Source: Megascapheus bottae (taxonomy: Eukaryota; Chordata; Mammalia; Rodentia; Geomyidae). Taken from it: DNA of 64,000 nt. The notes under the pieces were generated by a model. It worked only from the letters and a program-made list of their open reading frames with translations. It made no database searches and was not told the origin of the DNA. Location of the stretch: assembly GCA_024803745.1 (NCBI GenBank), contig JANJXV010000013.1, positions 58,090,102 through 58,154,101 of the forward strand, read 5' to 3'. The position numbers were made by a program, and so were the translations under genes. Every line of letters starts with the position of its first letter. The first letter of the stretch is position 1. Shown piece by piece: positions 1 to 19,037 of the stretch.

Positions 1-970
1 GACCCGAGCTGGAGCTGCCAGGCCGGCGCGGGCTGTGCGGGGCGTCGGGTTAGAGGCCAGGCGGGTTTGCTCAGCCCCGCGACCCTCGGCCTACCGACGC
101 CCATAGCTCAACAATCCCCCAACCCAGAGACGAGGAGCCCGACAGAAGGCAGAGCCCGGACTTCGGCCCGGGAAGCACTCTTGATGACTGCCTGGTGAGG
201 GTCTAGCCGACTCGGGAAGGGCAGCCGGACGCTGTGTGGAGGGTGCCTGGAGCCCCCCAGAGGCCAGGCCTGAGGGCCCCAGTCTGGCTGGCATACATGT
301 CTGGGGCAGGGTGCAGGATGCAGAGTTATGGATGAAGGACAAGGACTTTCTAGGGCTGGCTGAGGGAGATGAGGCAGGAATGAGGAGACAGGATTAACCA
401 CCCGCCACCCCAGCACAGCATTTACTGCTCAGGTGGGCTCTGGACCTACACTCGGGCTGGCATGGTGGCTGAGGTAGGGACAGACTGGAAACTGGTGATG
501 ACCCACCCATTGCTCTTGGATGAAATGGCTGGAGAAGGAAATTTGTTGGAACCAGGTCCCTGGAGTCTTGCAAACCCCTTCCTCTCATGACTTGGATTTG
601 AACTCAGGGTGTGCTCGTGCTCTACCACTATGGTCATACCTCCTATCCAGCTTTTGGCTAGTTGTTTTGGAGGTGTAGTCTCATGGGCTTCCCCCACCCC
701 AGGCTAGCTTTGAATCTGTATCCTCTAGATCTAAGCCTTTTGAGTAGCTAGATTATAAGTGTGAGTCCCAGATTCCTGGCTTGGAACTCCAGCTTTGGTT
801 GGATGGTAAGGCCTTAGAGCATGAAAGACCCTAAGAGGTCACACCCAGAGCTGTGCAGCCCCAGGCCCCAGCACAGCAGAGCCGTGTGCCACATCTGAAA
901 TACTCCCATTGCATGTGTGCAGGCCAGGGACACCTCGTGCATGAACTACTGTGGCTCACAGACACACAAA
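1..970. other. Left flank beyond the CRACR2B 3' end; no gene recognised
   Basis: The first ~100 bases are GC-rich and could be the edge of the CpG island of the next gene; CD151 is expected here by synteny. I found no exon that identifies it. The rest is unique sequence plus one decayed SINE near 590-785. Short open frames here lack splice or homology support. Confidence 0.4.
590..785 (-). mobile_element. Diverged B-type SINE
   Basis: Weak reverse-complement match to the B-type SINE: 'cttgaactcaggg', then a '...gagtagctagattataagtgtgagtcc' track. It is much more diverged than the other copies in the window. Confidence 0.4.
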
Positions 971-995
971 GCCATGGGCAGGACATTCAGTGGAC

Positions 996-1001
996 TTTAT
1001 T
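996..1001 (-). terminator. CRACR2B polyadenylation signal
   Basis: Canonical AATAAA on the minus strand, 171 bases beyond the CRACR2B stop codon at 1172-1174. Nothing closer competes. Confidence 0.7.
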
Positions 1002-1171
1002 GGACGGAAGGCTTTGCTGGACAGAGAAGGGGATCAGGACACCCTGTCTGTCTTCCTTCAGGCAGGAAGGTAGATAGAGCCCACATAAATGCATGAGCCT
1101 GCACCCCAGAAATAGCGCCTTGAAGAAGCGGCTCCTCCAGATAATACATAGCGGATCACTTGTCACCACCA

Positions 1172-4314
<3,143 letters not shown>

Positions 4315-5212
4315 GGAGCAGGGTCTTGGCGCAGGAGGGTGCTGTGAAGCCAGAGAGGGTTAAAGGGGGTGAGCGGGGAGGAGAGTGCGGCCGTGGAGAC
4401 CGAGGAGTCTGTGGGGAGCTCGCCCAGGCCCCTCCTGCAGCAGGTGACCCAGGGCAGCAGTGGAGGGTGGCGACAGGTTCCCAGGTGGCCGAGGGTGTCC
4501 CCTGGACCGGGGGTGGGGGAGGCTGACTCTGGGACAGGGCTGCCGGGACTGGGCCCCGGGGACCCAGAGAAAGGTTGATCTCTCCCGACAGGGGCCACTC
4601 CTCCCTCCCGTCCACCTGGAGAGGCTCCGGGAGGCGGGTGGGGGGCCCAGCCCGGGCCCAGCCCGCACACCCTCTGCGGGAGGACAAGGCCTTCCCCGCT
4701 CCCTGACTCGCCCGTCCGTGTCCGGGAACTCTAACCTTGCGGCCGTGCGCTCCGCCCCTCCCTCTCCAGCCACCTGTCATTCTGACCCCGGGACTTCGCA
4801 AAGCTACGCCCGGTCAGGAGCGCCGGCCCGGCCCCGGGGCCTCCGAGCGCTCCCCTCCGTCCGTCCGTCCGTCCGTGCGCTCGTCCACGCGTCCTTCCGT
4901 GCAGCTCACGCCCTCCCCCCATACTCCTAGGGAAGGGCGTCAGCCTCGGGGGACGGCGGGGCGGGAAGGCTGCAGGGGAGGCCGGCGGGCGGTCGTGGTG
5001 CCCGGCCGCCGCGGCTCTCCCCTCGCTCGGCTCCTGGGCTCCCCCGGACTGGGGTCCACCCCACCCCAGCCGGAAGCGGCGCGGCGGCCGCAGGGCCCCG
5101 GGGGGGGGGGGCGGCGGGGCCGGGGGAGGGGTGCCGAGCCGGGCCGCCCGCGCGCCCCGCGCGCCTGGACACCGCCGGCTCTGCCGCGCACGGCCGGGCC
5201 CCCCTGCCGGGC

Positions 5213-5256
5213 CTCCGGGAGGGCAGCTCCGGGAGGGCAGCTCCGGGAGGGACGCG
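5213..5256. repeat. 15-bp tandem repeat, 3 copies
   Basis: Three perfect or near-perfect copies of 'gggagggcagctccg' in the CRACR2B CpG island. Confidence 0.8.
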
Positions 5257-5334
5257 GCCCGGCTGCGCGCCTACCTGCCAGCTGCTCCGCCGCACCTGTG
5301 CGCGCCGCTCCTCCCGGAAACGCGCGGCGGCCCC

Positions 5335-5525
5335 GCCCCCCCCGGCCGACCCCGGCGAGCCGCCCCGCGATCCGTCCGCGCCCCGCGAGCCCGCGGGGAC
5401 CCCCCCGCCCCAGCGAGCCCACGGGGATTCCCCCCCGGCGATCCGCCCGCGCCCCGCGAGCCCGCGGGGATCCCTCCCCCCCGGCGATCCGCCCGCGCCC
5501 CGCGAGCCCGCGGGGACCCCCCCCC
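5335..5525. repeat. GC-rich minisatellite, 3-4 copies of about 45-60 bp
   Basis: Repeated core 'ccccgcgagcccgcgggga' preceded by 'gatccgcccgcg', in the CRACR2B upstream CpG island. Confidence 0.75.
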
Positions 5526-6867
5526 GCCAGGCGCCGAAGCGTGGAGGAATAGACCTTTCTTCGTGGCTGTGGTGGGGTCAGGGAGACTTGAAGGAAGGAA
5601 AAACGGCTGGGAGTGGTGGAGCAGCGGCCTGGAGCGGGGGCTCGGGCGCCGCAGGCCGAGGTCAAGGCCCCCACAGCCAAGAAAAAGATCTAAGCCGCCC
5701 CAGGTCTTGTGTCCTTGATTTTCAAACACCAGACACGGGTGCTGGGTCTCCAGGAGCAGCGGCGAAGGCCCCGGTGAAGGGCCCTGGAGCGCTGCGCTGC
5801 CGTCCGTCCTGCCAGGCTCTTCTGGGATGGAGCCCGGGGAAGCCTGAGCCCCGCTCTCCCGGAGGAGGGAGCCGGGTCAGCGCCCTGCAGCCCCTGCGCC
5901 GCCAAGGCAGCGTGGACCCGCACCTACCTGGAGGGAGGGCCGGCCCGCCCGCCGGCCCCAGGCCCGCCTGCAGCACCGAGGGCCCCAGTGCGCCAGTGGA
6001 ACCACAACAGGCAGGGCTTACAGGACAAGACCTGGAAACCAAGAGGGGGGCGGCCCCTGGCACAGGAGCCCAGGACCTGCCTGGCCGGCTCGCCCAGTCC
6101 TGCTGTCCCAGGTCTCACAACCAGATCAACCGTTATTGTTGGCTGGGGGCTGCTACCACCGCACCCCACACCCTCTGGGAGGGGCGTGGGGCACTAAGAG
6201 CTGGGACAACAGCAGAAACCCTCTCTACCCCACGCTTCACACCAAGGGTCCTTGTCCCCTCAAACGCTCCCTCTCCAGAATGGTCACTTCCAAGAAACAT
6301 GGCATGCTTTTGGCTAGAGTCGATGTGTGCGGTGATTCCAGACCGGAGGCCACCTAGGTCTCGGCAGGAATAGGAAGAGCAGAACAACAAGAAAGCACCT
6401 GCACCTGGCCCAGAAGGAATAGGGCCAGGGGCCCAAGGTCAGCAGACATTTCCAGCCTCCAGAAGTCTCCCCTCCAGGGGTCCAGCCTGGAAGTTAGCCC
6501 CTGTATGGAGCAGAAGTGTAACCCCTTTGTAAACAGTTTTGTGTGCCCTCCACCCCATCAAGAACTGAGACTGGAATCCGGGGCCTGATGTGGTGGGCTA
6601 GTACTCTACCAAGTAGCAACAACCCAGTCCCACCACAGATTAGTACACTTGACAAGGGTCTTGAGCTAAGATAGCTAAGCGCATTGGCCCTCATGGGAGT
6701 TAGGGGCAACAGTAGAGGGTCTGAAGCTGATCGCAGGCCCCAAAGGCAATCTTGTAAGGCTTGGTGAACCTGCACTGATCAAATGTCCCTGGGACCCCCC
6801 CTCTCCCCCCCCAGCTCTGTCCTCAGTGCCCCAAGAAAAGAGTGGAAGTGGCACATAGAAACAAAGA

Positions 6868-7090
6868 GGGCCAGGGGCCACGAGTGTGGACTAGTGGTAG
6901 AGTGCTTACCTAGCATGCATGAGGCCCTGGGTTCGATTCTTCAGCACTACATACAGAAAAAAAAGAAAAAAAAAAGCCAGAAGTGGTGCTGTGGCTCAAG
7001 TGGTACAGCGCTAACCTTGGGCAGAGCCCAAGGACAGTGCTCAGGTTCTGAGCTCAAGTCCCAGGACTGGTTACAAAAAAAAAAAAAAAA
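6868..7090 (+). mobile_element. A-type dimeric SINE (IDL-Geo-like)
   Basis: The left monomer has pol III box A 'tggactagtggtagag' and box B 'ggttcgattc'. The right monomer begins 'agaagtggtgctgtggctcaa' and ends 'caggactgg' plus an A-tail. An internal A-rich linker joins the two. Confidence 0.85.
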
Positions 7091-7096
7091 GACCAA

Positions 7097-7291
7097 TGGG
7101 GCCAGGAGTTTGGCCTAGTGGTAGTGTGCTTGCCTATGCACTAAGACCTGGGTTCGATTCCCTGGTACCATATACACAGAAAAAAGCCGGAAGTGGTGCT
7201 GTGGCTCAAGTGGTAGAGCTCTAGCCTTGAGAAAGTCCAAGGACAGTGCTCAGGCCCTGAGCTCAAGCCCAGGACTGGGAAAAAAAAAAGA
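7097..7291 (+). mobile_element. A-type dimeric SINE
   Basis: Full-length dimer with box A 'tggcctagtggtag', box B 'ggttcgattcc' and an A-rich tail, immediately after the previous copy. Confidence 0.9.
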
Positions 7292-7310
7292 AAATGAAAT
7301 GAAGAAGGCA

Positions 7311-7522
7311 AGCTGGGCACTTATGTCTGTTATCCTAGCTATTCAGGAGACTGAGATCTGAGGATTGAGGTTCAAAGCCAATCAGGGGAGGAAAGTCTGT
7401 GACTTTTACCTCCTTTAACCACCAAAAGAACCCCAAAAGTGGAGCTGTGGCTCAAGTGGTAGAGCATAAGATGAGCAAAACCTAAGGGGCAGGTCTTGAG
7501 TTCAAGTCTCAGGACGAAAGAG
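7311..7522 (+). mobile_element. B-type SINE (7SL/B1-like left part plus shared right monomer)
   Basis: The left part has the Alu/B1-like track '...tatcctagctattcaggagactgagatc'. The right part is 'gtggagctgtggctcaagtgg ... gagttcaagtctcaggac', homologous to the A-type right monomer. Confidence 0.8.
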
Positions 7523-7553
7523 AGATGAAGAAGGTAGAGGGTTAGCAGTGGCG

Positions 7554-7559
7554 TTTATT
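7554..7559 (-). terminator. PNPLA2 polyadenylation signal
   Basis: AATAAA on the minus strand within 'TGTAATAAACGCC', about 335 bases past the PNPLA2 stop. It follows a T/A-rich stretch (TTTTATTTATTTTTGCC), as I recall for the mammalian PNPLA2 3' end. Confidence 0.75.
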
Positions 7560-7893
7560 ACATCTACTTTGGCAAAAATAAATAAAATCTCACACACTCT
7601 TTAGTAAAATATGAAAAACTGGAAGGAGGAGCAGAAAGAAAATGAGGAGGAGAAGGTGTGAAGTTCTGGAGAGTGACTGCACCGAGAAAGGGAGGGTGGG
7701 AGCCAAAGGCACAGGTGAGAGTGGGCCCTGGGCCAAGTGGGGTTCACTTCTCCCCCTCCCCACCCAGTGCAGCAAGTGAGTGGTTGGTGAAAAGGGTTCT
7801 CAGCAAGCCCTGTCTTGCGGTTGTGAGGGGCCCTGTCTCCTCGCTCCATGCCGGGGAACGGGGAGGACAGGGTGGAGTCTTGGTCAGCAGTGG

Positions 7894-13707
<5,814 letters not shown>

Positions 13708-14444
13708 CTAGCCCCGCTCCTGCTGACTGCTCCGGGAGCTGGAGCCCTCCAGCTCGTCCTCTCGCCCCCTCTCGGCCTTTTCCCCCGGATTGTGGGGCGG
13801 TCCACGCTGTTCTGGATCCAGGGCCAGGCCTCATCTTGTCCCTTCCTTGAAACAAAGAGCTGGTCTACTCTGGGGCGGTGGGGGTGGGCAGTGGGGCAAG
13901 AGCTTGGCTCCGTCCCCAGCAGACCAGCAGACAGCTGGACTACAGTGAACCGATGGCTACTAGAGGTCTGCCGTGGGCTTGTGGTTCTGGTCAGGCCTGT
14001 GTGAGTCGCCAGGACTGGGTTGTGGGGTGCCCATTGGTGACCCTGCAGGGGTCACGGCGCCACCTTACATGACTGGGGCAGTTATTCAGGTCACTGCAGT
14101 TTTCCCTGCTATCTAAATGAGCCACCCTGCCCCACTGGATGTGGCTTATGGACAGGAAGTGTCCCTAAGTCCTTTAGGAGTGAGCCTACCCTGTCCTCAA
14201 TATGCTCTGCCCTCCGGCGCCAGGCCTCTCAGGAGATGCTCTTTTTTCCAGCTTAGTCAACAACAAATTAACCAGGCTGCCAGGAACCACTTAGGCACAC
14301 AGAGTAAAGGCTCTGCCTCACTGCAGGGAGATGGGAAGTGAGATTGGGAGTGCAGCGCACAAGGTGTGTGAAGCCAAGACCTGAAGGAGGAATGGGACAG
14401 AAGACACAAGGTGCAGAGATGGAGAAGGGGTTTTTTCCATCTGT

Positions 14445-14668
14445 GCATGCCAATGCTGGGGGCTTGAACTCAGGGCCTGGGCATGATATTCTTAGTTGTT
14501 TGTTTGTTTGTTTTTCTGCTCAAAGTGGTTTTCTACTCTACCACTTGAGCCACAGCTCTTCCAGGTTTTTGGTAGTTAACTGGAGATGAGTCTCACAGAC
14601 ATTTCTGATCCTCAGATCGCAGCCTACTGGGAGCTAGGATCACAGTTGTGAACCACCAGCCCTGGCAA
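14445..14668 (-). mobile_element. B-type SINE
   Basis: From 'gggggcttgaactcagggcc' through 'accacttgagccacagctc' to 'gatcctcagatcgcagcctac'; a TTTG microsatellite interrupts it near 14495. Confidence 0.75.
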
Positions 14669-14690
14669 GGAGTTGTATATTTTATTTTAT

Positions 14691-14793
14691 TTTTTTTTTT
14701 TTGCCAGTCCTGGGCTTGAGCTCAGGGCCTGAGCACTGTCCTTGGACTTTCTCAAGGCTAGAGCTCTACCACTTGAGCCTCAGCACCACTTCC

Positions 14794-14828
<35 letters not shown>

Positions 14829-14909
14829 ATGTGGTACCAAGGAATCGAAGCCGGGTCTTCGCGCATGCTAGGCAAGCACTTTAACCACTAGGCCAAACTC
14901 CCGGCCCCG
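14691..14909 (-). mobile_element. A-type SINE
   Basis: Complete reverse-complement copy with an unusually long internal T26-like linker between monomers at about 14798-14824. Confidence 0.9.
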
Positions 14910-14999
14910 GAGTTGTATATTTTAACAAAGTGCTGGAGATCTAGCTTAGGGCTCTATCACTGAGTTATACTCCTGGCTCCACCCTGAAAGACTGCCCTT

Positions 15000-15170
15000 G
15001 GGACCAAGTGCAGTGATCCATACCTGTCATCCCAGTTATCTAGGAGGCAGGTCTGAGGCCAGCTTGAGCAGAAATGCTCTGAACAATAAGAGGAGAAGGG
15101 GTCAGGGTTGTGGCTCATATGTCAAGGCAAGCTCAAACAACAGTAGTACCAACAAAAAGCAAACCAGAAC
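15000..15170 (+). mobile_element. B-type SINE fragment
   Basis: 'gggaccaagtgcagtgatcc' and '...cctgtcatcccagttatctagg' match a decayed left part; the right monomer is only partly recognisable. Confidence 0.5.
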
Positions 15171-15969
15171 ACAACGTCCTCTGATTGATTGTTCCAGGAA
15201 GAACTGAAGTGGGAGGGAAACCAAGAGGTGTAGGAAGGGGAGGACCTAGTCTGAGGAGGAGGGAAAATGAAGACTGGCAGGGGCTCCAGCCAGGTGCAGT
15301 GAAAAGCAAGGTTAGGGCAGGAGTCAGGGATCCCTGAGGAGTGGATGAAGTCCCAATTCCAGCCTGGATCTTGAAGAGGCCCCTGCCACCTGAGGGGTAT
15401 CTGGTATACAAGATGTTGGGGATTTCAGTGGGCTGTCCTGGGGTTTGAGATGTGTGGAGAGGGAGCAGTCCAGTCCCACCCAGGATTCCAGGAAGAGCCA
15501 GCCTATTCCTGGCTCCCAAGCCTCCCAGGGGGAGGCCATGTGCCCACAACAACCTCACCCTCTGTGGAAACAGGGGCAGAGGTCTCCCCAGCTGGGCAGA
15601 GCCATCCCTCAAGGCTCAGAATAGGTTATAGGGAGAATCTTGTCTCTGGTTTCTAAACCCTTGCGCTTTCCAATCTATACCCAGGGACCTGCCCCTGCCC
15701 TCCCTTCCATATCCCACCCCTGGAGACTGGCTGCCACCACCTAAAAGTCTAGGCTCTAAGTGGTCTGCTGCAGACCAGGCTAGCGCCATGCACCTCCCTT
15801 CCTCCTCTAGTGGGTTTGTTAGGCAAAGCTAAAGGCCCATCCACAGCATTTGGCCTCAAACTCAGTAGTCTAGACTGGTTACAACCTTGTAGCTCATCTT
15901 CTTCACTGTTGAGATTTTGGTTACATACTACCACACTTGACAGCTGTTGGTGTTTTTTGGGGAGGGCGG

Positions 15970-16160
15970 TGGGCAGTCCTGGGCCTTGAATTCAAGGCCA
16001 GAACATTGTCCTTGGGCTTTCTCAAGGCTAGCACTTTACCCCTTGAGCCACTGCACCACTCGCAGCAGCTTTCTCTGTGATGTGGTACCGAGGAATTGAA
16101 CCCAGGTCTTTGTACATGCTAGGCAAGCACTTTACTACTAAGACCACACTCCTGCCCCGA
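15970..16160 (-). mobile_element. A-type SINE
   Basis: 'gcagtcctgggccttgaatt ... aggcaagcactttactac ... ctcctgcccc', both monomers present. Confidence 0.85.
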
Positions 16161-16179
16161 CTGAAGGGGTTTTTATTCC

Positions 16180-16265
16180 TCATAAACTGTGCATTAGTGG
16201 CTCACACCTGTAATCCTAACTACTCAAGAGGCTGACATCTGACTCACAGTTTGAAACCAACCCTG
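16180..16265 (+). mobile_element. B-type SINE left fragment
   Basis: 'ggctcacacctgtaatccta' and 'ctcaagaggctgacatc', cut by the next insertion. Confidence 0.6.
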
Positions 16266-16268
16266 GAA

Positions 16269-16470
16269 CTGGGGGTCAGGAGTTTGGCCTAGTGGTAGAG
16301 TGCTTGCCTAGCATGCACAAAAACCAGGGTTCAATTCCTCGGTACCACATACATAGAAAAAAGCTGGAAGTGGTGCTGAGGCTCAAGTGGTAGAGCTCTA
16401 GCCTTGAGAAAGTCCAAGGACAGTGCTCAGGCCCTGAGCTCAAGCCCAGGACTGGCAAAAAAAAAAAAGC
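16269..16470 (+). mobile_element. A-type SINE
   Basis: First of three head-to-tail A-type copies. Box A 'tggcctagtggtagag'; tail A12. Confidence 0.9.
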
Positions 16471-16475
16471 CAGAC

Positions 16476-16677
16476 TGGGGCTGGAGTTTAGCCTGATAAT
16501 AGAGTGCTTGCCTAGCATGCACAAAGACTCAGGTTTGATTCCTTGGTACCCCATGCATAGAAAAAGCCAGAAGTGGTGCTGAGGCTCAAGTGGTAGAGCT
16601 CTAGTCTTGAGAAAGCTCAAGGACAGTGCTCAGGCCCTGAGCTCAAGCCCAGGACTGGAAAAAAAAAAAAAAAAAGC
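16476..16677 (+). mobile_element. A-type SINE
   Basis: Second of the head-to-tail trio; box A is decayed ('tagcctgataatagag'). Confidence 0.9.
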
Positions 16678-16683
16678 CAGAAG

Positions 16684-16905
16684 TGGGGCTGGGTGTTTGG
16701 CCTAGAAGAGTGCTCACCTGCATGCGCGAAGACCCAGGTTCAATTCTTCAGTCCCACATACATAGAAAAAAAAGCCAGAAGTGGTGCCGTGGCTCAAGTG
16801 GTAGAGCTCTGGCCTTGAGAAAGTCCAAGGACAGTGCTTAGGCCCTGAGCTCAAGCCCAGGACTGGCAAAAATAAATAAATAAATAAATAAATAGGAAAA
16901 AAAAA
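16684..16905 (+). mobile_element. A-type SINE
   Basis: Third of the trio, ending in an (AAAT)n tail of about six units at 16868-16893. Confidence 0.9.
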
Positions 16906-16907
16906 AT

Positions 16908-17030
16908 AGCCTAGGCTCCAATAGCTCACACCTGTAATCTTCACGACTCAGGAGGTTGAGATTTGAAGATCTTGGTTCTAAGCTGGCTTGAACTTAGTCT
17001 CCAATCAACCAGTGAAAAAAAAGGGGGGGG
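16908..17030 (+). mobile_element. B-type SINE left fragment
   Basis: 'ctccaatagctcacacctg ... caggaggttgagatttgaag ... ccaatcaaccagtg', followed by an A/G tail. Confidence 0.6.
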
Positions 17031-17044
17031 GGCGGGAGAAAGGG

Positions 17045-17205
17045 GGAGGTAATGTGGCTTATTGGTGGAGTGCTTGCATGAAGCCCTGGATTTAATTCCT
17101 CAGTACCACATACACAGAAAAAGCTGCATGGCTCAAGTGCTAGAGGGCTGGCAAAAGAGCTCAGGGACAGTGACCAGCCAGGTTCAAGCCCCAGGACTGG
17201 CACCA
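17045..17205 (+). mobile_element. A-type SINE, shortened
   Basis: Diverged left monomer ('aatgtggcttattggtggag') plus a deleted right monomer ending 'ccccaggactgg'. Confidence 0.7.
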
Positions 17206-17611
17206 CACTTGGGGTTGCGAGGAGGGAAAGTGGGAGAACATGGCAAGGGGTACCCATGCTCAGGAAGTAGTGCCCACTTCCTAACGATGAGACTCAAACT
17301 ATCAGGATGAGTTGCTCACTTATCTTCATTCTTCCTCTTGTGTAACCCAAGGATGGAAGCCTTGTATAGGACAGCATATTCATATCCATGGCTAAAGTGA
17401 TCTGTGGATCTGCCGCTGGGGAGAAGCTGCAGACCACAGGGCAAGTTCCCAAACTCAGACTAGGTCCCATGCTCCTACTTTACCTTCTCTCCATAGCCCC
17501 ACCCACTCTAGGCCTATACAGCCTGAGTGGGGCTATACCCTAGCCTAGCTAATGCTGCCCAGCTCAGGTCTAACAAGCTCTACATTTATGTGCCACCATA
17601 TCAAGCTCTTT

Positions 17612-17808
17612 ATTAGGAATTTGCAGTCCCAGGGCTTGAACTTAGGGCCTGAGCACTGTTCTTGAAAGATTTCTCAAGGCTAGAACTCTACCACTTGAGA
17701 GCCACAGAACCATTTCTGGCTTTCTACATATGTGGTACCAAGGAATCAAACTCGTCTTCATGCATGCTAGGAAAGCACTCTACCCCTAGGCCAAACTACC
17801 CGCCCCTT
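17612..17808 (-). mobile_element. A-type SINE
   Basis: 'cagtcccagggcttgaactt' to 'ggccaaactacccgcccc'. Confidence 0.85.
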
Positions 17809-18173
17809 TATTAGGAACTTTGACAGCTCTCACATCCTACGGTTTTGACATAGTTCCTCAACTTGGAATTGCTCTGCTTATAAGACACATACAGATCAGA
17901 TTCACTGAAAAAAGAGCTTCCCAAAATATTTTACAGTATCAAATGACTACAAGATCTCAGGTATCATTTTCATAATTAAATCAAAGCCAGAGAAACTCCA
18001 AACTTAGGGATGTGTCCAGCCAACATGAACACACTGAAGCTTTGGAAAGCCATGAAATTACCATTCCCCAATTTTCATCCCTTTCCTCCTGCAGGGGCTC
18101 GGTGGGAGTTGACCACTTTCCCATCCTATTAGGTCCACAGACATCCTGCCTGTGGGGTGGCTCTGGATAGGGT

Positions 18174-18450
18174 ATTGTTGGGAGCCAGAGTGGAATCAAA
18201 CTGTACCTTGATTTGCATCAGACAATGGCTTTATTGTCTTATTGTTTTCTGGCTTTATTCTGTTTAAATGACCTGAGATTTTACCATATGAATGTAACAC
18301 CTGGAAGTTCCCTGGTTTCAAGGAGGGAGAGGAGCTTGGGCTGCAGACCTTCCGGGCCCGATGCGTTTGTCTCTCTTCTATTTTTTCCAGTCCCTGCCCC
18401 CTATTTCAGGAGCCCCAATTTGCTGCCGGTAGGCCCCGGCAGGGTATCAC
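18174..18450 (+). mobile_element. Possible solitary retroviral LTR fragment
   Basis: Starts 'tgttgggagcc', the opening common to class II (IAP-like) rodent LTRs, and has pyrimidine-rich sequence near 18365-18400. No primer-binding site, gag/pol frame or partner LTR seen. Low confidence without a repeat library. Confidence 0.25.
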
Positions 18451-18731
18451 CTTGTAGTCTCACTGCTTACAGTAACTGGCATGGTGTACTGAGTTTCCAC
18501 TTACTGTGCCAGGCCTGCCCCATCTGTGTCCATTTATTCAGAGAGCCTGAAGGAGGGCGGCATATTGCCTGGGGACTGCTGCAATCCCCCTGCACAAGAG
18601 GCATAGCTGGGGAATCTCAGTCTGAGGAGGCTAGTCCTGGGAATAATAAAGCAAACAGGGAGTAGATATAGCCCCAAACCACCCAGGACAAAACCAGGGA
18701 GGCCCAATCCCAGAAAAATTAAAAAATGACC

Positions 18732-18860
18732 TGGGCTGGGCACAGTGGCTCACACTTATAATCCTGATTACTCAAGAGGCTGAGATCAAAGGATCATGGT
18801 TCAAAGCCAGCCCAGGCCCAGAGTTCAAGCCTTACAAGGTACAAAGAAAGGAAAAATCAA
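18732..18860 (+). mobile_element. B-type SINE, truncated
   Basis: 'ggctgggcacagtggctcac ... ctcaagaggctgagatcaaag ... gttcaaagccagcccagg' then a short right end. Confidence 0.7.
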
Positions 18861-19014
18861 AACAAAACCAACGCCTTAGCCTAGCCTTCCTAGGATTCCT
18901 TGAAAGGTGTGATGACTATAGGCAAGACTGCCCACAGGAAGCTCTGGGCTTTCTTTGCACGTCCTGCATCCCCAATGACAGTGCTCAGACTACTTTTAAG
19001 ATACATAAAAAGGC

Positions 19015-19020
19015 TTTATT
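19015..19020 (-). terminator. RPLP2 polyadenylation signal
   Basis: AATAAA on the minus strand, 18 bases after the RPLP2 stop at 19038-19040. The very short 3' UTR is typical of ribosomal protein genes. Confidence 0.9.
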
Positions 19021-19037
19021 TGCAGGGAAGAAGGAAT

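Larger units (their letters stand above)
4740..5540 (-). promoter_or_regulatory. CpG island, probable CRACR2B promoter
   Basis: Dense CpG and GC boxes 0.4-1.2 kb upstream of the CRACR2B ATG. No TATA box seen. A (gtcc)n run lies at about 4856-4875. The transcription start could not be placed. Confidence 0.55.
4315..7550. other. CRACR2B upstream and PNPLA2 downstream spacer
   Basis: Contains the CRACR2B 5' region and CpG island (about 4740-5540), a short GC minisatellite, then unique sequence to ~6860 and three SINEs up to the PNPLA2 3' end. The long frames inside the CpG island reflect base composition and are not genes. Confidence 0.7.

Noticed and set aside
1..100. CD151 first exon
   Set aside because: Expected by synteny, but no CD151 sequence or splice donor could be identified.
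18213..18665. 150-codon frame near the possible LTR
   Set aside because: No homology, no splice context, and it overlaps probable repeat-derived sequence.
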